A model generated the notes under the pieces. The model searched no databases and was not told the origin of the DNA. It worked only from the letters and a program-made list of their open reading frames with translations. A stretch of 64,000 nt of DNA from Candidatus Aalborgicola danicus. Its GTDB lineage: Bacteria > Pseudomonadota > Gammaproteobacteria > Burkholderiales > Burkholderiaceae_C. A program made the translations under genes and the position numbers. Each line of letters begins with the position of its first letter. Positions within the stretch are counted from its first letter, which is position 1. Location of the stretch: NCBI GenBank assembly GCA_016703945.1, contig JADJBC010000003.1, positions 1 to 64,000 of the forward strand, given 5' to 3'. Below are positions 29,333-39,095 of this stretch, piece after piece.

Positions 29333-29932
29333 TTAGTCTCGTGGCAATCTTGGTTCGTGGCGAGCGGGTTGATTTTTGATGTTCAGCAGTTCCGGATCCT
29401 GCATAAAGCGTTGGCTGGCCTTGTCTGCCATCGTGTAGCGTCGCTTTGCCTCAGAAGGCGGGTCCCTATCGAGCAGCAAATTGGCAGGCAAGTTGTATGT
29501 CCAGAGTTCAATCTTTTCTGGCCAAGTCCATTTCTGGCCAGTTTCGTCCGGAACCAACTGCACGTAATTGGGCTTGGCACAGCGCGAATAGCGGTTTCGA
29601 GTCGCCCAACCTCTTCCTGTTAGTGCGAGCAACACCGGGAGTTTCTGCGGTGAAATCGCCAACACTATGATTGCAGCCTTGCCTTTGTAGGTGTAAGCGC
29701 GTCCGCCGTACTTGAACGAAGTGGTTTCTTCAAAGTCAGGCAGATAACCCAGATCCAGCGGGTTGCCTGGCTGCCCTTTGATGGTGTAGCGCACTTCCTT
29801 GGAAACCACGATCGTTTCGCCCGTATTGAGCAATACCTCTTCTTCCCATTTCACGTTCTTGGCGCAACCGGTGAGTTGCACGATGGCCAGCATCACGCAG
29901 GTGATCAGCGATGTCCTTGTGGTGTTGCTCAT
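29333..29932 (-). CDS. Hypothetical lipoprotein
   Basis: 199 residues on the minus strand. Lipoprotein signal (ITCVMLAIVQLTGCAKN, lipobox LTGC). The mature part contains EEEVLLNTGETIVVSKEVRY and a weak hydrophobic stretch (AAIIVLAI). No family recognised. It stands alone between the RTX remnants and PBP1A. Confidence 0.7.
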   Translation of the reverse strand: MSNTTRTSLITCVMLAIVQLTGCAKNVKWEEEVLLNTGETIVVSKEVRYTIKGQPGNPLDLGYLPDFEETTSFKYGGRAYTYKGKAAIIVLAISPQKLPVLLALTGRGWATRNRYSRCAKPNYVQLVPDETGQKWTWPEKIELWTYNLPANLLLDRDPPSEAKRRYTMADKASQRFMQDPELLNIKNQPARHEPRLPRD

Positions 29933-30264
29933 TTCAAGACCTCTTCTGTTCGATAGTCGGTGTGGATTACATGCTGACGCTCAACCCGCGCAGTGATCGA
30001 AAAATATGGAAGTTACTGCGGACAGGGGGCACGAACGAAGTTAGATGTGGTTTGGTTTTACATGGTTGCGACCGGTCAACGGGCCTCTGGTCAAAAATCG
30101 TTGCTTCGAGTTGATTCGCCCCCGGTTGGCAGAATCCAGGGCCGCAAAAAGAACTTGGTATTCAAAGTGGCACGTAGCCCACGTGGAATATGAACCAACT
30201 GCTATGTAATTGGTAGTAAAAAGGTCCATGTTGCGGGTTAAGGCGCTGGCTAACATTCCTTGCT
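29933..30264. other. Intergenic region with a dispersed repeat
   Basis: 332 bases without a supported gene. Holds copy C of the 42-bp repeat (30177-30218), 47 bases beyond the 3' end of the PBP1A gene. Confidence 0.5.
30177..30218 (-). repeat. 42-bp dispersed repeat, copy C
   Basis: On the minus strand ends TTCATATTCCACGTGGGC, identical over these 18 bases with copy B at 32617-32658, which lies in the opposite orientation on the other side of the PBP1A gene. Confidence 0.8.
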
Positions 30265-32580
30265 TCACTGGGGAGTGGTTGCTGGCGGCACGGGCAGGGG
30301 CATTGCGTTGGGTCGCACTGCCAGCGCCGGGCTGATGGTCTCCCCATCCAGCCCCAGGTTGCGTACAAATCCGCCCTCTGCCCACTCCGTGTAGCGCCAT
30401 TCGCCATCCACCTGCGTCACCCCGTCGGGTGGCAGCACTTCGGCCACCGGCACGTTCTTGAGCGCGGTTGCCATGAACTCGATCCATGCCGGCAAGGCCA
30501 GGGCCGAGCCCGAGGCGCGTGAGCCCAGGCTTCTGGGGCTGTCATACCCCACCCACACCACGGCCACCAGGCCCGGTTGGTAGCCGGCAAACCAGGCGTC
30601 GACCACGTCGTCGGTGGTGCCGGTCTTGCCATACAGGTCCGCGCGTTTCAGCGTGGCCTGGGCGCGCGCTGCGGTGCCAGAGCGCGTCACCTCCTGCAGC
30701 AGGCTGGACACCAAAAAGGCGTTGCGCTCGGGAATGGCGCGCTGGGTTTCGTCCAGCAGCACCGGTGGTGCCTCAAACACTACTTCACCGTTGGAGCGTG
30801 TGATGCGTTGCACCAGGCGGGGCTGCACCCGCAGGCCGCCGTTGGCCAGCACGGCGTAGGCGCCCGCCAGTTGCAGGGGGTTGGTGCTGCCGGTGCCCAG
30901 TGCCTGGGTCAGGTCGTCGGGTTGGCGCTCCAGGTCAAAGCCGAAACGGCTGGACCACTCCCGAGCGCCCTTTGGCGAAAGCAGTTGCACCAGACGGATG
31001 GACACCAGATTCTTGGACCGCGCCAGTGCGCTGCGCAAGGTGATCAGGCCGTCGGTGCTGCCGTCGTCGTTTTCGGGAAACCAGTTGCCGACGTTGTCCA
31101 GGGGTGCATCGTTGATCAGGGTGTCGGGTTGCACACCACTCTCGATGGCGCCGGAGTAAACAAAGGGTTTGTAGCTGGAGCCCGGTTGCCGCCAGCCCTG
31201 CGTGGCGTGGTTGAACTGTTTACGGTAGAAGTCGAACCCGCCCACCAGCGCACGAATGTCGCCATGGACGGGGTCCAGCGCCACCATTGCACCCTGGGTT
31301 TGCGGCCATTGCACCAGCACCCAGGTTTTGCCCTGCTGCATCACGCGGACCACCGCGCCGCGTTGGATACGCAGGTTGCGGCTGGCATTGGCCGCCAGGC
31401 CGGACTGCGCTGCGCGCAGGCCGGCGCCCTGCAGCTCAACCACCTCGCCCGAGGCCAGCACCACGGTCACCGACTTTCGGGAGGCCAGCGTGACGATGGC
31501 CAGGCGCAGGTCTTCGTCGTCGGCATAGTCCGACAGGGCCTGGGCCACGGCCGGGTCTTCGTTCTTGAGGTCTGCGCCCAGGTTTTCCATGCCTTCCGGG
31601 CCGCGCCAGGCCTGGCGCAGGGCGTGGTCGATCAGCGTGCGGCGCAAGGCGGTGTAGGCTGCCTGTTGCTCGCTGGCGCGCAGCGTGGTGGTGACGTTCA
31701 GGCCGGTGGTGTAGCTCAGCTCGCCATACTGGGCATACACCTGCTGGCGCACCATCTCTGCCACGTATTCGGCATGCACTTCCACGTCGGTGGCTTTGCG
31801 CAGCTTGAGTTTTTCGGCCTTAGCGGCCTGGTACTGGGCCTCATCCAGCACGCCCTGGCTGCGCATGCGCAACAGTACCACCTGCTGGCGGTTGCGGGCG
31901 CGCTCCAGGTTGCGGTTGGGGTTGGCAAAGTAGGGGTTTTGCGGCAGACCCGCCAACATGGCGCATTCGGCAGCGCTCAGGGCCGACAGCGTCTTGCCAA
32001 AGTAGGTCTGCGCCGCTGCTTCAAAGCCGTAGGAGCGTGAACCCAGGTAAATCTGGTTCATATACAGCTCCAGCACCTGGTCTTTGCTGAGTTGCGACTC
32101 GATCCGGAACGCCAGCATCGCCTCTTTCAGCTTGCGCTCCAGCGTGACAGAGCGGTCCAGAAAGAAGGTGCGCGCCACCTGCTGGGTGATGGTGGAGGCG
32201 CCCTGCATGCGCCCGCCGGTAGCGATGGACTTCGCAGCCCGCGCAATGCCAATCGGGTCCAGGCCAAAGTGCGCGTAAAAACGCGCGTCTTCCACCGCCA
32301 GCAGGCTGTCCTTCATCAATTGCGGAATCTGGTCAATGCGCTGGTACACCCGCCGCTCGGTGCCAAAACCGCCGATCTCAACCCCGTCGGCCGTGAACAC
32401 CCGCAGCGGCTGTTTGGGCTGGTAGTTGGACAGGGCAGCGGTGTCGGGCAACTGGGGGTAAAAGTAGGCGGCCGCTGCCAGCAGGAACAGCAGAGCGGCA
32501 GTTGCCAGACCGATCGCGACCTTGACGATGCGGGCGGGCCATACGCCTTTGAGAAATGGGGTGCGGTGATGGGTATCCAT
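30265..32580 (-). CDS. mrcA: Penicillin-binding protein 1A (bifunctional)
   Basis: 771 residues on the minus strand, class A PBP that polymerises and cross-links peptidoglycan. ATG at 32580 places a membrane anchor (IGLATAALLFLLAAAAYF) near residue 20. The glycosyltransferase domain has LAVEDARFYAHFGLD, GASTITQQVARTFFLDRSVT and YLGSRSYGFEAAAQTYFGK. The transpeptidase has the active Ser in QPGSSYKPFVYSGA, the SxN motif in ARSKNLVSIRL and KTG in YGKTGTTDDVVDAWFAG. The insertion between the domains is of the PBP1A (ODA) type. Intact over 2.3 kb; flanked by inverted 42-bp repeats. Confidence 0.95.
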   Translation of the reverse strand: MDTHHRTPFLKGVWPARIVKVAIGLATAALLFLLAAAAYFYPQLPDTAALSNYQPKQPLRVFTADGVEIGGFGTERRVYQRIDQIPQLMKDSLLAVEDARFYAHFGLDPIGIARAAKSIATGGRMQGASTITQQVARTFFLDRSVTLERKLKEAMLAFRIESQLSKDQVLELYMNQIYLGSRSYGFEAAAQTYFGKTLSALSAAECAMLAGLPQNPYFANPNRNLERARNRQQVVLLRMRSQGVLDEAQYQAAKAEKLKLRKATDVEVHAEYVAEMVRQQVYAQYGELSYTTGLNVTTTLRASEQQAAYTALRRTLIDHALRQAWRGPEGMENLGADLKNEDPAVAQALSDYADDEDLRLAIVTLASRKSVTVVLASGEVVELQGAGLRAAQSGLAANASRNLRIQRGAVVRVMQQGKTWVLVQWPQTQGAMVALDPVHGDIRALVGGFDFYRKQFNHATQGWRQPGSSYKPFVYSGAIESGVQPDTLINDAPLDNVGNWFPENDDGSTDGLITLRSALARSKNLVSIRLVQLLSPKGAREWSSRFGFDLERQPDDLTQALGTGSTNPLQLAGAYAVLANGGLRVQPRLVQRITRSNGEVVFEAPPVLLDETQRAIPERNAFLVSSLLQEVTRSGTAARAQATLKRADLYGKTGTTDDVVDAWFAGYQPGLVAVVWVGYDSPRSLGSRASGSALALPAWIEFMATALKNVPVAEVLPPDGVTQVDGEWRYTEWAEGGFVRNLGLDGETISPALAVRPNAMPLPVPPATTPQ

Positions 32581-32616
32581 TGCCCCGATTGTCGTAGAGC
32601 GCCAGTGGACCAAAAA

Positions 32617-32658
32617 CGCTATGTAATTGATAGCTACTTATTCATATTCCACGTGGGC
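32617..32658 (+). repeat. 42-bp dispersed repeat, copy B
   Basis: Contains TTGATAGCTAC and ends TTCATATTCCACGTGGGC. Lies just upstream of the PBP1A gene. The similarity to copy D extends a further dozen bases (AGGCACATTTC). Confidence 0.8.
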
Positions 32659-32804
32659 AAGAGGCACATTTCCATACTAAGTATTTGGTGGAGACCCTGG
32701 GTTTGGCGGGCCTACTCGCACGCCTTGAGATCGGTTACGCCAGGTAAAGCTGCCGTAAAGAGTTCGTGGAAAGTGTGACGGCGGTATGCCAGCGCACGGA
32801 ACAA

Positions 32805-32862
32805 TCTGCGGCATACGCAGAGACTCTGAGTGGTAAAGCCTCGCCTTCACGGGGCCACTCAG
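32805..32862 (+). promoter_or_regulatory. Structured 5' leader of the tps operon (two hairpins)
   Basis: Two hairpins in tandem: TCTGCG-GCATA-CGCAGA (32805-32821) and CTGAGTGG...CCACTCAG (32826-32862). The second ends nine bases before the tpsB start and could sequester its ribosome site. An internal AAAGCC recalls cyclic-di-GMP riboswitches, but the aptamer consensus does not fit, so no ligand is claimed. Confidence 0.4.
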
Positions 32863-32871
32863 AAAGTCACC

Positions 32872-34538
32872 ATGTCAACGAATCGGCTTGTTCCCCTAGC
32901 ATTCCTGGCCTTGTGCCAGACAGCCATGGCCGCTCCACCGCCCAGCGCCAGCAGCCAAATGCAGCAAATTCCCACGGTTCCGGCCCTCGACCGCTAGCGC
33001 CCAGATTCGATGTTGCGCCGGTGGCCGAAACGGTTGCTGCGCCTGGCGCCAGTCAAAAAGTCATCGTCAGCCAGTTGCGGGTCAAAGGGGCGAAGGCCTA
33101 TTCAGAGTCCGATCTACTGGCGCAGGCTGGTTTTGTGCCCGGCAGTGAACTCAGCCTTGCCGATTTGCGTGCGATGGCCAACCGAATCACCAGCTTCTAC
33201 CGCAGCAACGGCTACTTTGTGGCGCAGGCGTACCTGCCGGCCCAGACCATCGAAAACGGCGCAGTGACAATGGTTGTCAGCGAAGGTGAGTACGGGAAAA
33301 TCACCCTGAATAACCAGACCAACGTCTCCACCAGCCTGGCCAACAGCTTGTTGGACGGTCTGAACAGCGCAGACCCGGTGACCACGGACCGGCTGGAGAA
33401 CCGGTTGTTATTGCTGTCGGACCTGCCAGGCGTCAAAGTGAAGGCGACGTTGTTACCGGGAACTGTTACGGGTACCTCGGACCTGTTGGTGGACCTGACA
33501 CCGGGTCAGCGCTTCAGTGGCAGTGTGGATGCGGACAACGCGGGCAACCGCTACACCGGCGAATACCGAGTTGGCGCCACGCTCAACTTCAATGAACCCT
33601 TGGGCCTGGGCGATGTCGCCAGCTTGCGACTGCTGACCTCGGGTGACGGCCTGAACTACGCCCGCGCGTCCTACCAGCTGCAATTCGGCAAAGCGACGCT
33701 GGGTGTCGCCTACAGCGGCCTGGCCTACGAGCTCGGCGAAGAATTCGCCAGCCTGAACGCCACCGGCACCGTCAGAACCACCAGCCTCTTTGGCAGCTAC
33801 CCGCTGGTGCGCACCCGCAACAGCAACCTCACCGCCGGCCTGTTGCTCGACGACAAGGTCTTTGAGGACAAGATCGGCTCGCCGGCCAGCGTCAGCGATA
33901 AAAAAATTCAGGTGCTGACGGCCAGCGTGCGCGGAGATTCCCGCGACTTCCTGGGCGGTGGCGGCTTGAACAGCTTTGCGCTGGCGGCCAGCGCGGGCAA
34001 TGTCGATTTGCAGACACCCACCGTTCTGGCGATCGATGCGGCGACGGCCCACAGCAATGGGCACTTCAACAAGCTCACCTGGAGTATCTCGCGGGTGCAA
34101 TGGCTGGGCGAGCAGGTGTCGCTGTTTGCCGCTGCCAACGGGCAATTCGCCTCCAGCAATCTGGATGTGTCTGAAAAGATGGAGCTGGGCGGCATGTATG
34201 GTGTGCGCGCCTACCCGGAGGGCGAAGCCTATGCCGACCAGGGTTATGTCGCCAGCCTGGAAGCCCGCTTTCAAGTGCCGAAGTTTTCCGACAGTCTGCC
34301 GGGCCAGTTGCAGTTGATCGGCTTCGCTGATGTCGGCACGGTCTATTCCAACCGCAATCCCTGGTCTGTCTCCGACAACCGCCGCACGCTGAGCGGCGCC
34401 GGCGTCGGCTTCAATTGGTCAGACACCAACAACTTCATGGTTCGCGCCTATTACGCCGTCAAGCTCGGCGATGAGGTGGCCCAGTCGGCGCCTGACCGAT
34501 CCGGACGATTCTGGATTCAGGCCGTCAAATATTTCTAA
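32872..34538 (+). CDS. TpsB outer-membrane transporter, ShlB/FhaC family (one frameshift)
   Basis: About 555 residues; outer-membrane pore of a two-partner secretion system. ATG 32872 encodes a good signal peptide (LVPLAFLALCQTAMAAPP) but meets a stop at 32995-32997; one base is lost or gained nearby, after which the mature protein continues. POTRA domains are seen as VIVSQLRVKGAKAYSES and SFYRSNGYFVAQAYLPAQ, with EGEYGKITLNNQ, followed by a beta barrel and a terminal Phe (IQAVKYF), the usual outer-membrane insertion signal. The conserved barrel motif is near RAYPEGEAYADQGY. Exports the TpsA adhesin encoded next. Confidence 0.88.
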
Positions 34539-34569
34539 CACGAACCCCCATTTTTACTGGAGCAACTCC

Positions 34570-37500
34570 ATGAACCGCAATTTCCGATCTTTGTGGAACG
34601 ACACCACCGGCACCTATGTCGCTGTGTCCGAAAACACCAAAAGCCAAGGCAAAAAAACCATGTCCAACCCGCTTGCTGCGGTGGTTGGCGAGCGCCTTGC
34701 CCTGAAGACCATCAGTGTGTGTATCGCGCTGTGTTTTGGCGTCGCCGCCACTGCGGGGCCGGTGGGCGGCGTTGTCGCTGCCGGCACGGCCAGCATCAAC
34801 ACCGGTGCAACGAACACCACCATCAACCAGTCGTCCCAAAATGCGGTGATCAACTGGCAGAGCTTCAACATCGCGGCGGGTCAAACCGTGCAATTTGTGC
34901 AGCCCAACAGCAGCTCGGTGGCGCTCAACCGGGTGCTGGGCAGTGATCCAACGGCCATTTTCGGCAGCCTTCTGGCCAACGGAAACGTGTTCCTGGTCAA
35001 CCCCAACGGCGTGTTATTTGGCAAAGGCGCACAGGTGACCGTGGGTGGCCTGGTGGCCTCAACACTGAACCTGTCTGACCGCGACTTCATGTCGGGCAAC
35101 TACCGTTTCTCTGGTGAGGGCCAGGGCGCTGTTCTCAACCAGGGCGCCATCCAGGCCGACGGTGGTTATGTTGCGCTGCTGGGTGCCAATGTGGGCAATG
35201 AAGGTGTCATTCGCGCCCAGTTGGGCACCGTGGCGCTGGCGGCGGGCAACGCCATCACGCTTGACGTTGCGGGCGATGGCTTGCTCAATGTGGCGGTGAG
35301 CCAGGGCGCGGTCAATGCGCTGGTGCAAAACGGCGGGCTGATCCGGGCTGATGGTGGGCAAGTCCTGTTGACCGCCCAGGCGGCATCGGGCCTGCTGCGC
35401 AGCGCGGTTAACAACACCGGCATCATTGAGGCGCAGACCTTGCAGAACCACGAGGGCACCATCCTGCTGATGGGTGACATGCAGACGGGCAGTGTGGGCG
35501 TGGGCGGCACGCTCAATGTGTCGGCTCCCAATGGCGGCGATGGTGGATTCATAGAAACTTCGGCCGCGTACGTCAATGTGGCACCCAACGCCTTCATTAC
35601 GGCCGAATCGGCAACTGGCAAAACCGGCACCTGGCTGATTGATCCCAAGGACTTTACCGTTGCGGCGGGCGGCGACATCACTGGCGCCGCACTGGGTACC
35701 AGTTTGGCCACTGCCAACGTGAGCATTCTGAGCAACAGCGGTACTGCGGGTGTTAATGGCGACGTAAATGTGAACGAGGCTGTGACCTGGACGGCGCCCA
35801 CAACGCTGACCCTGACTGCTTTGCGCGACGTCAATGTGGGGGCTGCAGTGACCGGAACCAATGGCAGCCTGGTGGCGAACGCTGTGCGGGATATCAACGT
35901 CACCGCCGCAACCAAGACCACCACTGGTAGTCTCACGCTGACGGCTGGCAACAATGTCAACCTGGCGGCAGCCACCACCATCGTCACCGGCAACCTGACA
36001 GCGGTTGCAGGGCAAAACGTGAATGTAAGTGCGGCCTCCACCGTGACCACGGGCAATATGGTGTTGCGTGCGGACAATGATGGAACCGGCCCGGGCGCGG
36101 GCACTGGCGGAACCGTGGCCATTACCTGCGGCAACAACTGCCTGACCATCACCACGGGCACGCTGGACATTCGCTTCAACCCGGCCAGCTACAGCACGAC
36201 CGCGGCCGAACAACTGGCCTACGGCGCACACTTGACCGGTGGTGGGGCCCTGGTTGCCAAGGCGTGGGTGTTTGGCAAGGGCAACGACAAGGTCTACGAC
36301 GGCACCACTGCCGCGACGGTGACTTCGTTCAAGCCCGACGTGACGAACGCCCCGCCGCCCGTGAGCCTGAACGATGCGACCAATGCCAAGTTTGACACCA
36401 AGGACGTGGGCCAAAACAAGCCCATCACCTATAACAGCGGTTTTACCAACGCAAATTTTGACTTGTTTGCGCCGTTTGGCACAGCGGCAGGGACTTACCT
36501 TACACGCGCCGCCATTACGCCGGCGCCGCTCTCAATACTGGCCAACAACCTGACCAAGGTCTACGGCGAAACCGCCACGTTGGCGCCCACGGCGTTCACG
36601 ACGCCGGTGGCACCGGTGAACGGAGAAACCGTTGGTAGCGTGACGCTGATCAGTGCCGGAACCGTGGCGACTGCGGCCGTGGCCAGCAGCCCGTACGCCA
36701 TTGTTCCCAGTAATGCGACGGGCGGAACCTTCACCGCATCCAACTACACCATCACCTATCTCAATGGCACGCTGGGGGTGACTCCTGCGCCTTTGATTGT
36801 GACGGCATCCAACGCCACCAAGCTCTACGGCGAGACGCCGACGCTGTCGGCCTTCACCACCTCCGCACTGAAAAACGGGGAAACCGTGGGCAGCGTCACA
36901 TTGAGCAGCCTTGGCGTCGTTGCCACCGCGGCGGTTGCCGGCAGCCCGTATGTGATCACGCCCAGCGATGCAACGGGCGGCACCTTCACCCCGAGCAACT
37001 ACGCCATCAGTTATGTCAACGGTGTGTTGACGGTGATGCCGGTGCCACTGGTCATCAAAGCCAATGACGCGTCCAAACCTTACGGCACAGTCATTACCCT
37101 GCCGGTGACGGCTTTCACGTCCACCGGCCTGAAGAATGGCGATACCGTGACCAGCGTGATCGAAACCAGCCCGGGCACGGTCGCCCCGGCGCCGGTCGCG
37201 GGCAGTCCGTATGCCATCACTCCGAGCGGCGCCACCGGCAGTTTTGTTCCATCCAACTACATCATTAGTTATGTCAATGGCCTGTTGACGGTGACGCCGG
37301 TGCCGCTGGTCATCACCGCCAATGACGCGTCCAAGCCCTTTGGTACGGTCATCACACTGCCGACGACCGCCTTCACCTCCACGGGATTGGTCAATGGCGA
37401 TACCGTGACCAGCGTGATCGAAACCAGCCCGGGCACGGTTGCCCCCGCGCCAGTGGCGGGCAGCCCGTATGTGATCACGCCCAGCGGGGCCGTGGGTAGT

Positions 37501-38340
37501 TTGGTTCCGTCCAACTACATCGTCACCTATGTCAACGGCAAGTTGACCGTGACGCCAGTGCCACTGGTCATCACGGCCAATGACGCATCCAAGCCCTTTG
37601 GCACCGACATCACATTGCCGGGTACTGCCTTCACTTCCACGGGCTTGGTCAATGGTGACACCGTGATCAGTGTGACCGAGACCAGCCCGGGAACCGTCGC
37701 GACCGCGGCGGTGGAGGGCAGTCCTTATGTCATCACGCCCAGCGGCGCCACGGGTAGTTTGGTTCCGTCCAACTACACGATCACCTATGTCAACGGTGTA
37801 TTGACGGTGACGCCCTTGGTAGTGATTCCACCTGTCGTGGTGCCGCCAGTCGTACCACCTGTCGTGGTGCCGCCAGTCGTACCACCTGTCGTGGTGCCGC
37901 CAGTCGTACCACCTGTCGTGGTGCCGCCAGTCGTACCACCTGTCGTGGTGCCGCCAGTCGTGCCACCTGTCGTGGTGCCGCCAGTCGTACCACCTGTCGT
38001 GGTGCCGCCAGTGGTGCCCCCCGTGGTCGTGCCGCCTGTAGTGCCTCCGGTTGTAGTGCCCCCTGCCGTAGTGTCGCCGCCAGAGGTCTTGGTGGAGTGG
38101 CCTGTGGTGCCGCCTCAGTTGGTGCCACCGGTCTGGCCACCAACCGTGGTGCCGCCCAACTTGCCACCGCCGCTACTGGTGCTCACCCCGCCGGTTGCTC
38201 CTCCAGTGGTCGTGGTCGCGCCACCCGTCGCACCACCTTTCGTGCCGCAAGTGACTCCTGTGCAGGTCGCGCCTGTTCCCGTGCCGCCAGCGCCACCTTA
38301 TGTGGCACCGGTGCGTCCGCGCAAACAGGACCGCAACTGA
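34570..38340 (+). CDS. TpsA haemagglutinin-like adhesin with MBG repeats
   Basis: 1256 residues. ATG 34570 follows TGGAGCAACTCC and opens with an extended signal peptide region (MNRNFRSLWNDTTGTYVAVS), then the hydrophobic signal (ISVCIALCFGVAATAGPV). The TPS secretion domain is typical: NAVINWQSFNIAAGQTVQF, NVFLVNPNGVLFGKGAQV and GNYRFSG. Residues about 650-1080 are five or six MBG-like repeats (GLVNGDTVTSV, GTVAPAPVAGSPY, PSNYIITYVNG). A Pro-Val tract encoded by 27-bp tandem repeats and a Pro-rich tail ending PRKQDRN follow. Secreted through TpsB; likely a surface adhesin. No frameshift over 3.8 kb. Confidence 0.92.
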   Translation: MNRNFRSLWNDTTGTYVAVSENTKSQGKKTMSNPLAAVVGERLALKTISVCIALCFGVAATAGPVGGVVAAGTASINTGATNTTINQSSQNAVINWQSFNIAAGQTVQFVQPNSSSVALNRVLGSDPTAIFGSLLANGNVFLVNPNGVLFGKGAQVTVGGLVASTLNLSDRDFMSGNYRFSGEGQGAVLNQGAIQADGGYVALLGANVGNEGVIRAQLGTVALAAGNAITLDVAGDGLLNVAVSQGAVNALVQNGGLIRADGGQVLLTAQAASGLLRSAVNNTGIIEAQTLQNHEGTILLMGDMQTGSVGVGGTLNVSAPNGGDGGFIETSAAYVNVAPNAFITAESATGKTGTWLIDPKDFTVAAGGDITGAALGTSLATANVSILSNSGTAGVNGDVNVNEAVTWTAPTTLTLTALRDVNVGAAVTGTNGSLVANAVRDINVTAATKTTTGSLTLTAGNNVNLAAATTIVTGNLTAVAGQNVNVSAASTVTTGNMVLRADNDGTGPGAGTGGTVAITCGNNCLTITTGTLDIRFNPASYSTTAAEQLAYGAHLTGGGALVAKAWVFGKGNDKVYDGTTAATVTSFKPDVTNAPPPVSLNDATNAKFDTKDVGQNKPITYNSGFTNANFDLFAPFGTAAGTYLTRAAITPAPLSILANNLTKVYGETATLAPTAFTTPVAPVNGETVGSVTLISAGTVATAAVASSPYAIVPSNATGGTFTASNYTITYLNGTLGVTPAPLIVTASNATKLYGETPTLSAFTTSALKNGETVGSVTLSSLGVVATAAVAGSPYVITPSDATGGTFTPSNYAISYVNGVLTVMPVPLVIKANDASKPYGTVITLPVTAFTSTGLKNGDTVTSVIETSPGTVAPAPVAGSPYAITPSGATGSFVPSNYIISYVNGLLTVTPVPLVITANDASKPFGTVITLPTTAFTSTGLVNGDTVTSVIETSPGTVAPAPVAGSPYVITPSGAVGSLVPSNYIVTYVNGKLTVTPVPLVITANDASKPFGTDITLPGTAFTSTGLVNGDTVISVTETSPGTVATAAVEGSPYVITPSGATGSLVPSNYTITYVNGVLTVTPLVVIPPVVVPPVVPPVVVPPVVPPVVVPPVVPPVVVPPVVPPVVVPPVVPPVVVPPVVPPVVVPPVVPPVVVPPVVPPVVVPPAVVSPPEVLVEWPVVPPQLVPPVWPPTVVPPNLPPPLLVLTPPVAPPVVVVAPPVAPPFVPQVTPVQVAPVPVPPAPPYVAPVRPRKQDRN
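37831..38070 (+). repeat. 27-bp tandem repeat coding for PVVVPPVVP
   Basis: Unit CCTGTCGTGGTGCCGCCAGT plus CGTACCA, about seven near-perfect copies and further degenerate ones. Encodes a nine-residue Pro-Val period between the MBG repeats and the C-terminal tail of TpsA; copy number is probably variable. Confidence 0.85.
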
Positions 38341-38369
38341 TCGACCACCCTCTGCATGGTGACTCCTGG

Positions 38370-39089
38370 ATGAAGCTTGGCGTGTTTGAGGGTAGGGGCC
38401 GCAGTGGGCGAGGAGCCTTATGGTCCCTGCTGTTGACCGCCTGCATCTGCGCCGGGTCGGCACAGGCCGCCCATGCAGGGGACGAACAAGCGGCTTCAGG
38501 CCGCTCTGATCGACGCGCCAACTTCAATCATGCGCCAGCATCACCCGAAGCCAGGCGTGTTGCAGACTGGGTGGTGGCCTCCGGGGACAACGCCCAGCTG
38601 CCCTTCATCGTGGTGGACAAGACCGACGCCAGGGTCTTCGTATTCCAGCCGGACGGAACGCTGCGACAGTCGGCCCCGGCGCTTCTTGGCTCTGCGACCG
38701 GTGATGATTCCGCGCCTGGCATCGGAGATCGGCCACTGTCCTCTATCCGGCCCGAAGAGCGCACCACCCCGGCAGGCCGATTCATCGCCTCGTTGGATCG
38801 CAATCTTCGGGGAGGCCCCATGCTGTGGATCGACTACGAGACGGCGGTGTCCATGCATCCTGTCATCACCAGCAAGGCGGTCGAGCGACGTGCGCAACGC
38901 CTAGCAACCCCTACGCCGCTTGATAACCGGATCTCGTACGGCTGCATCAACGTACCACCCAGCTTTTTCAGGGATGTGGTGATGCCGACATTCAAGGCCA
39001 CCCAAGGTGTGGTGTATGTGCTGCCCGAAGTACGCCGTTTGGACGAGGTATTTGTAGGCTTGCAACGCCATGCCGCGCCCCACCGTTAA
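38370..39089 (+). CDS. Secreted L,D-transpeptidase-like protein
   Basis: 239 residues with a signal peptide (LWSLLLTACICAGSAQAAHA). The mature part has LPFIVVDKTDARVFVFQPDG, ERTTPAGRFIASLDRN and the active-site region DNRISYGCINVPPSFF, where the Cys matches the SxGC nucleophile of the YkuD/L,D-transpeptidase fold. The His box seems to be VSMHPVI. It lies 29 bases after tpsA on the same strand, so co-transcription is likely. Possible role in peptidoglycan remodelling or attachment of surface material (inference). Confidence 0.75.
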   Translation: MKLGVFEGRGRSGRGALWSLLLTACICAGSAQAAHAGDEQAASGRSDRRANFNHAPASPEARRVADWVVASGDNAQLPFIVVDKTDARVFVFQPDGTLRQSAPALLGSATGDDSAPGIGDRPLSSIRPEERTTPAGRFIASLDRNLRGGPMLWIDYETAVSMHPVITSKAVERRAQRLATPTPLDNRISYGCINVPPSFFRDVVMPTFKATQGVVYVLPEVRRLDEVFVGLQRHAAPHR

Positions 39090-39095
39090 CGACCG

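Noticed and set aside
30577..32040. 487-codon open frame antisense to PBP1A
   Set aside because: Shadow of the mrcA codons; PBP1A has all catalytic motifs.
32805..32871. Cyclic-di-GMP (GEMM) riboswitch before tpsB
   Set aside because: Only AAAGCC and hairpin placement are reminiscent; the conserved first half of the aptamer is absent.
35059..36414. Long open frame (451 codons) antisense to tpsA
   Set aside because: Repetitive GC-rich gene gives long antisense frames; composition is implausible for a protein and no motif is seen.
37831..38070. Possible CRISPR-like regular repeat
   Set aside because: The 27-bp units are contiguous without spacers and lie in a coding region with a nine-residue period.
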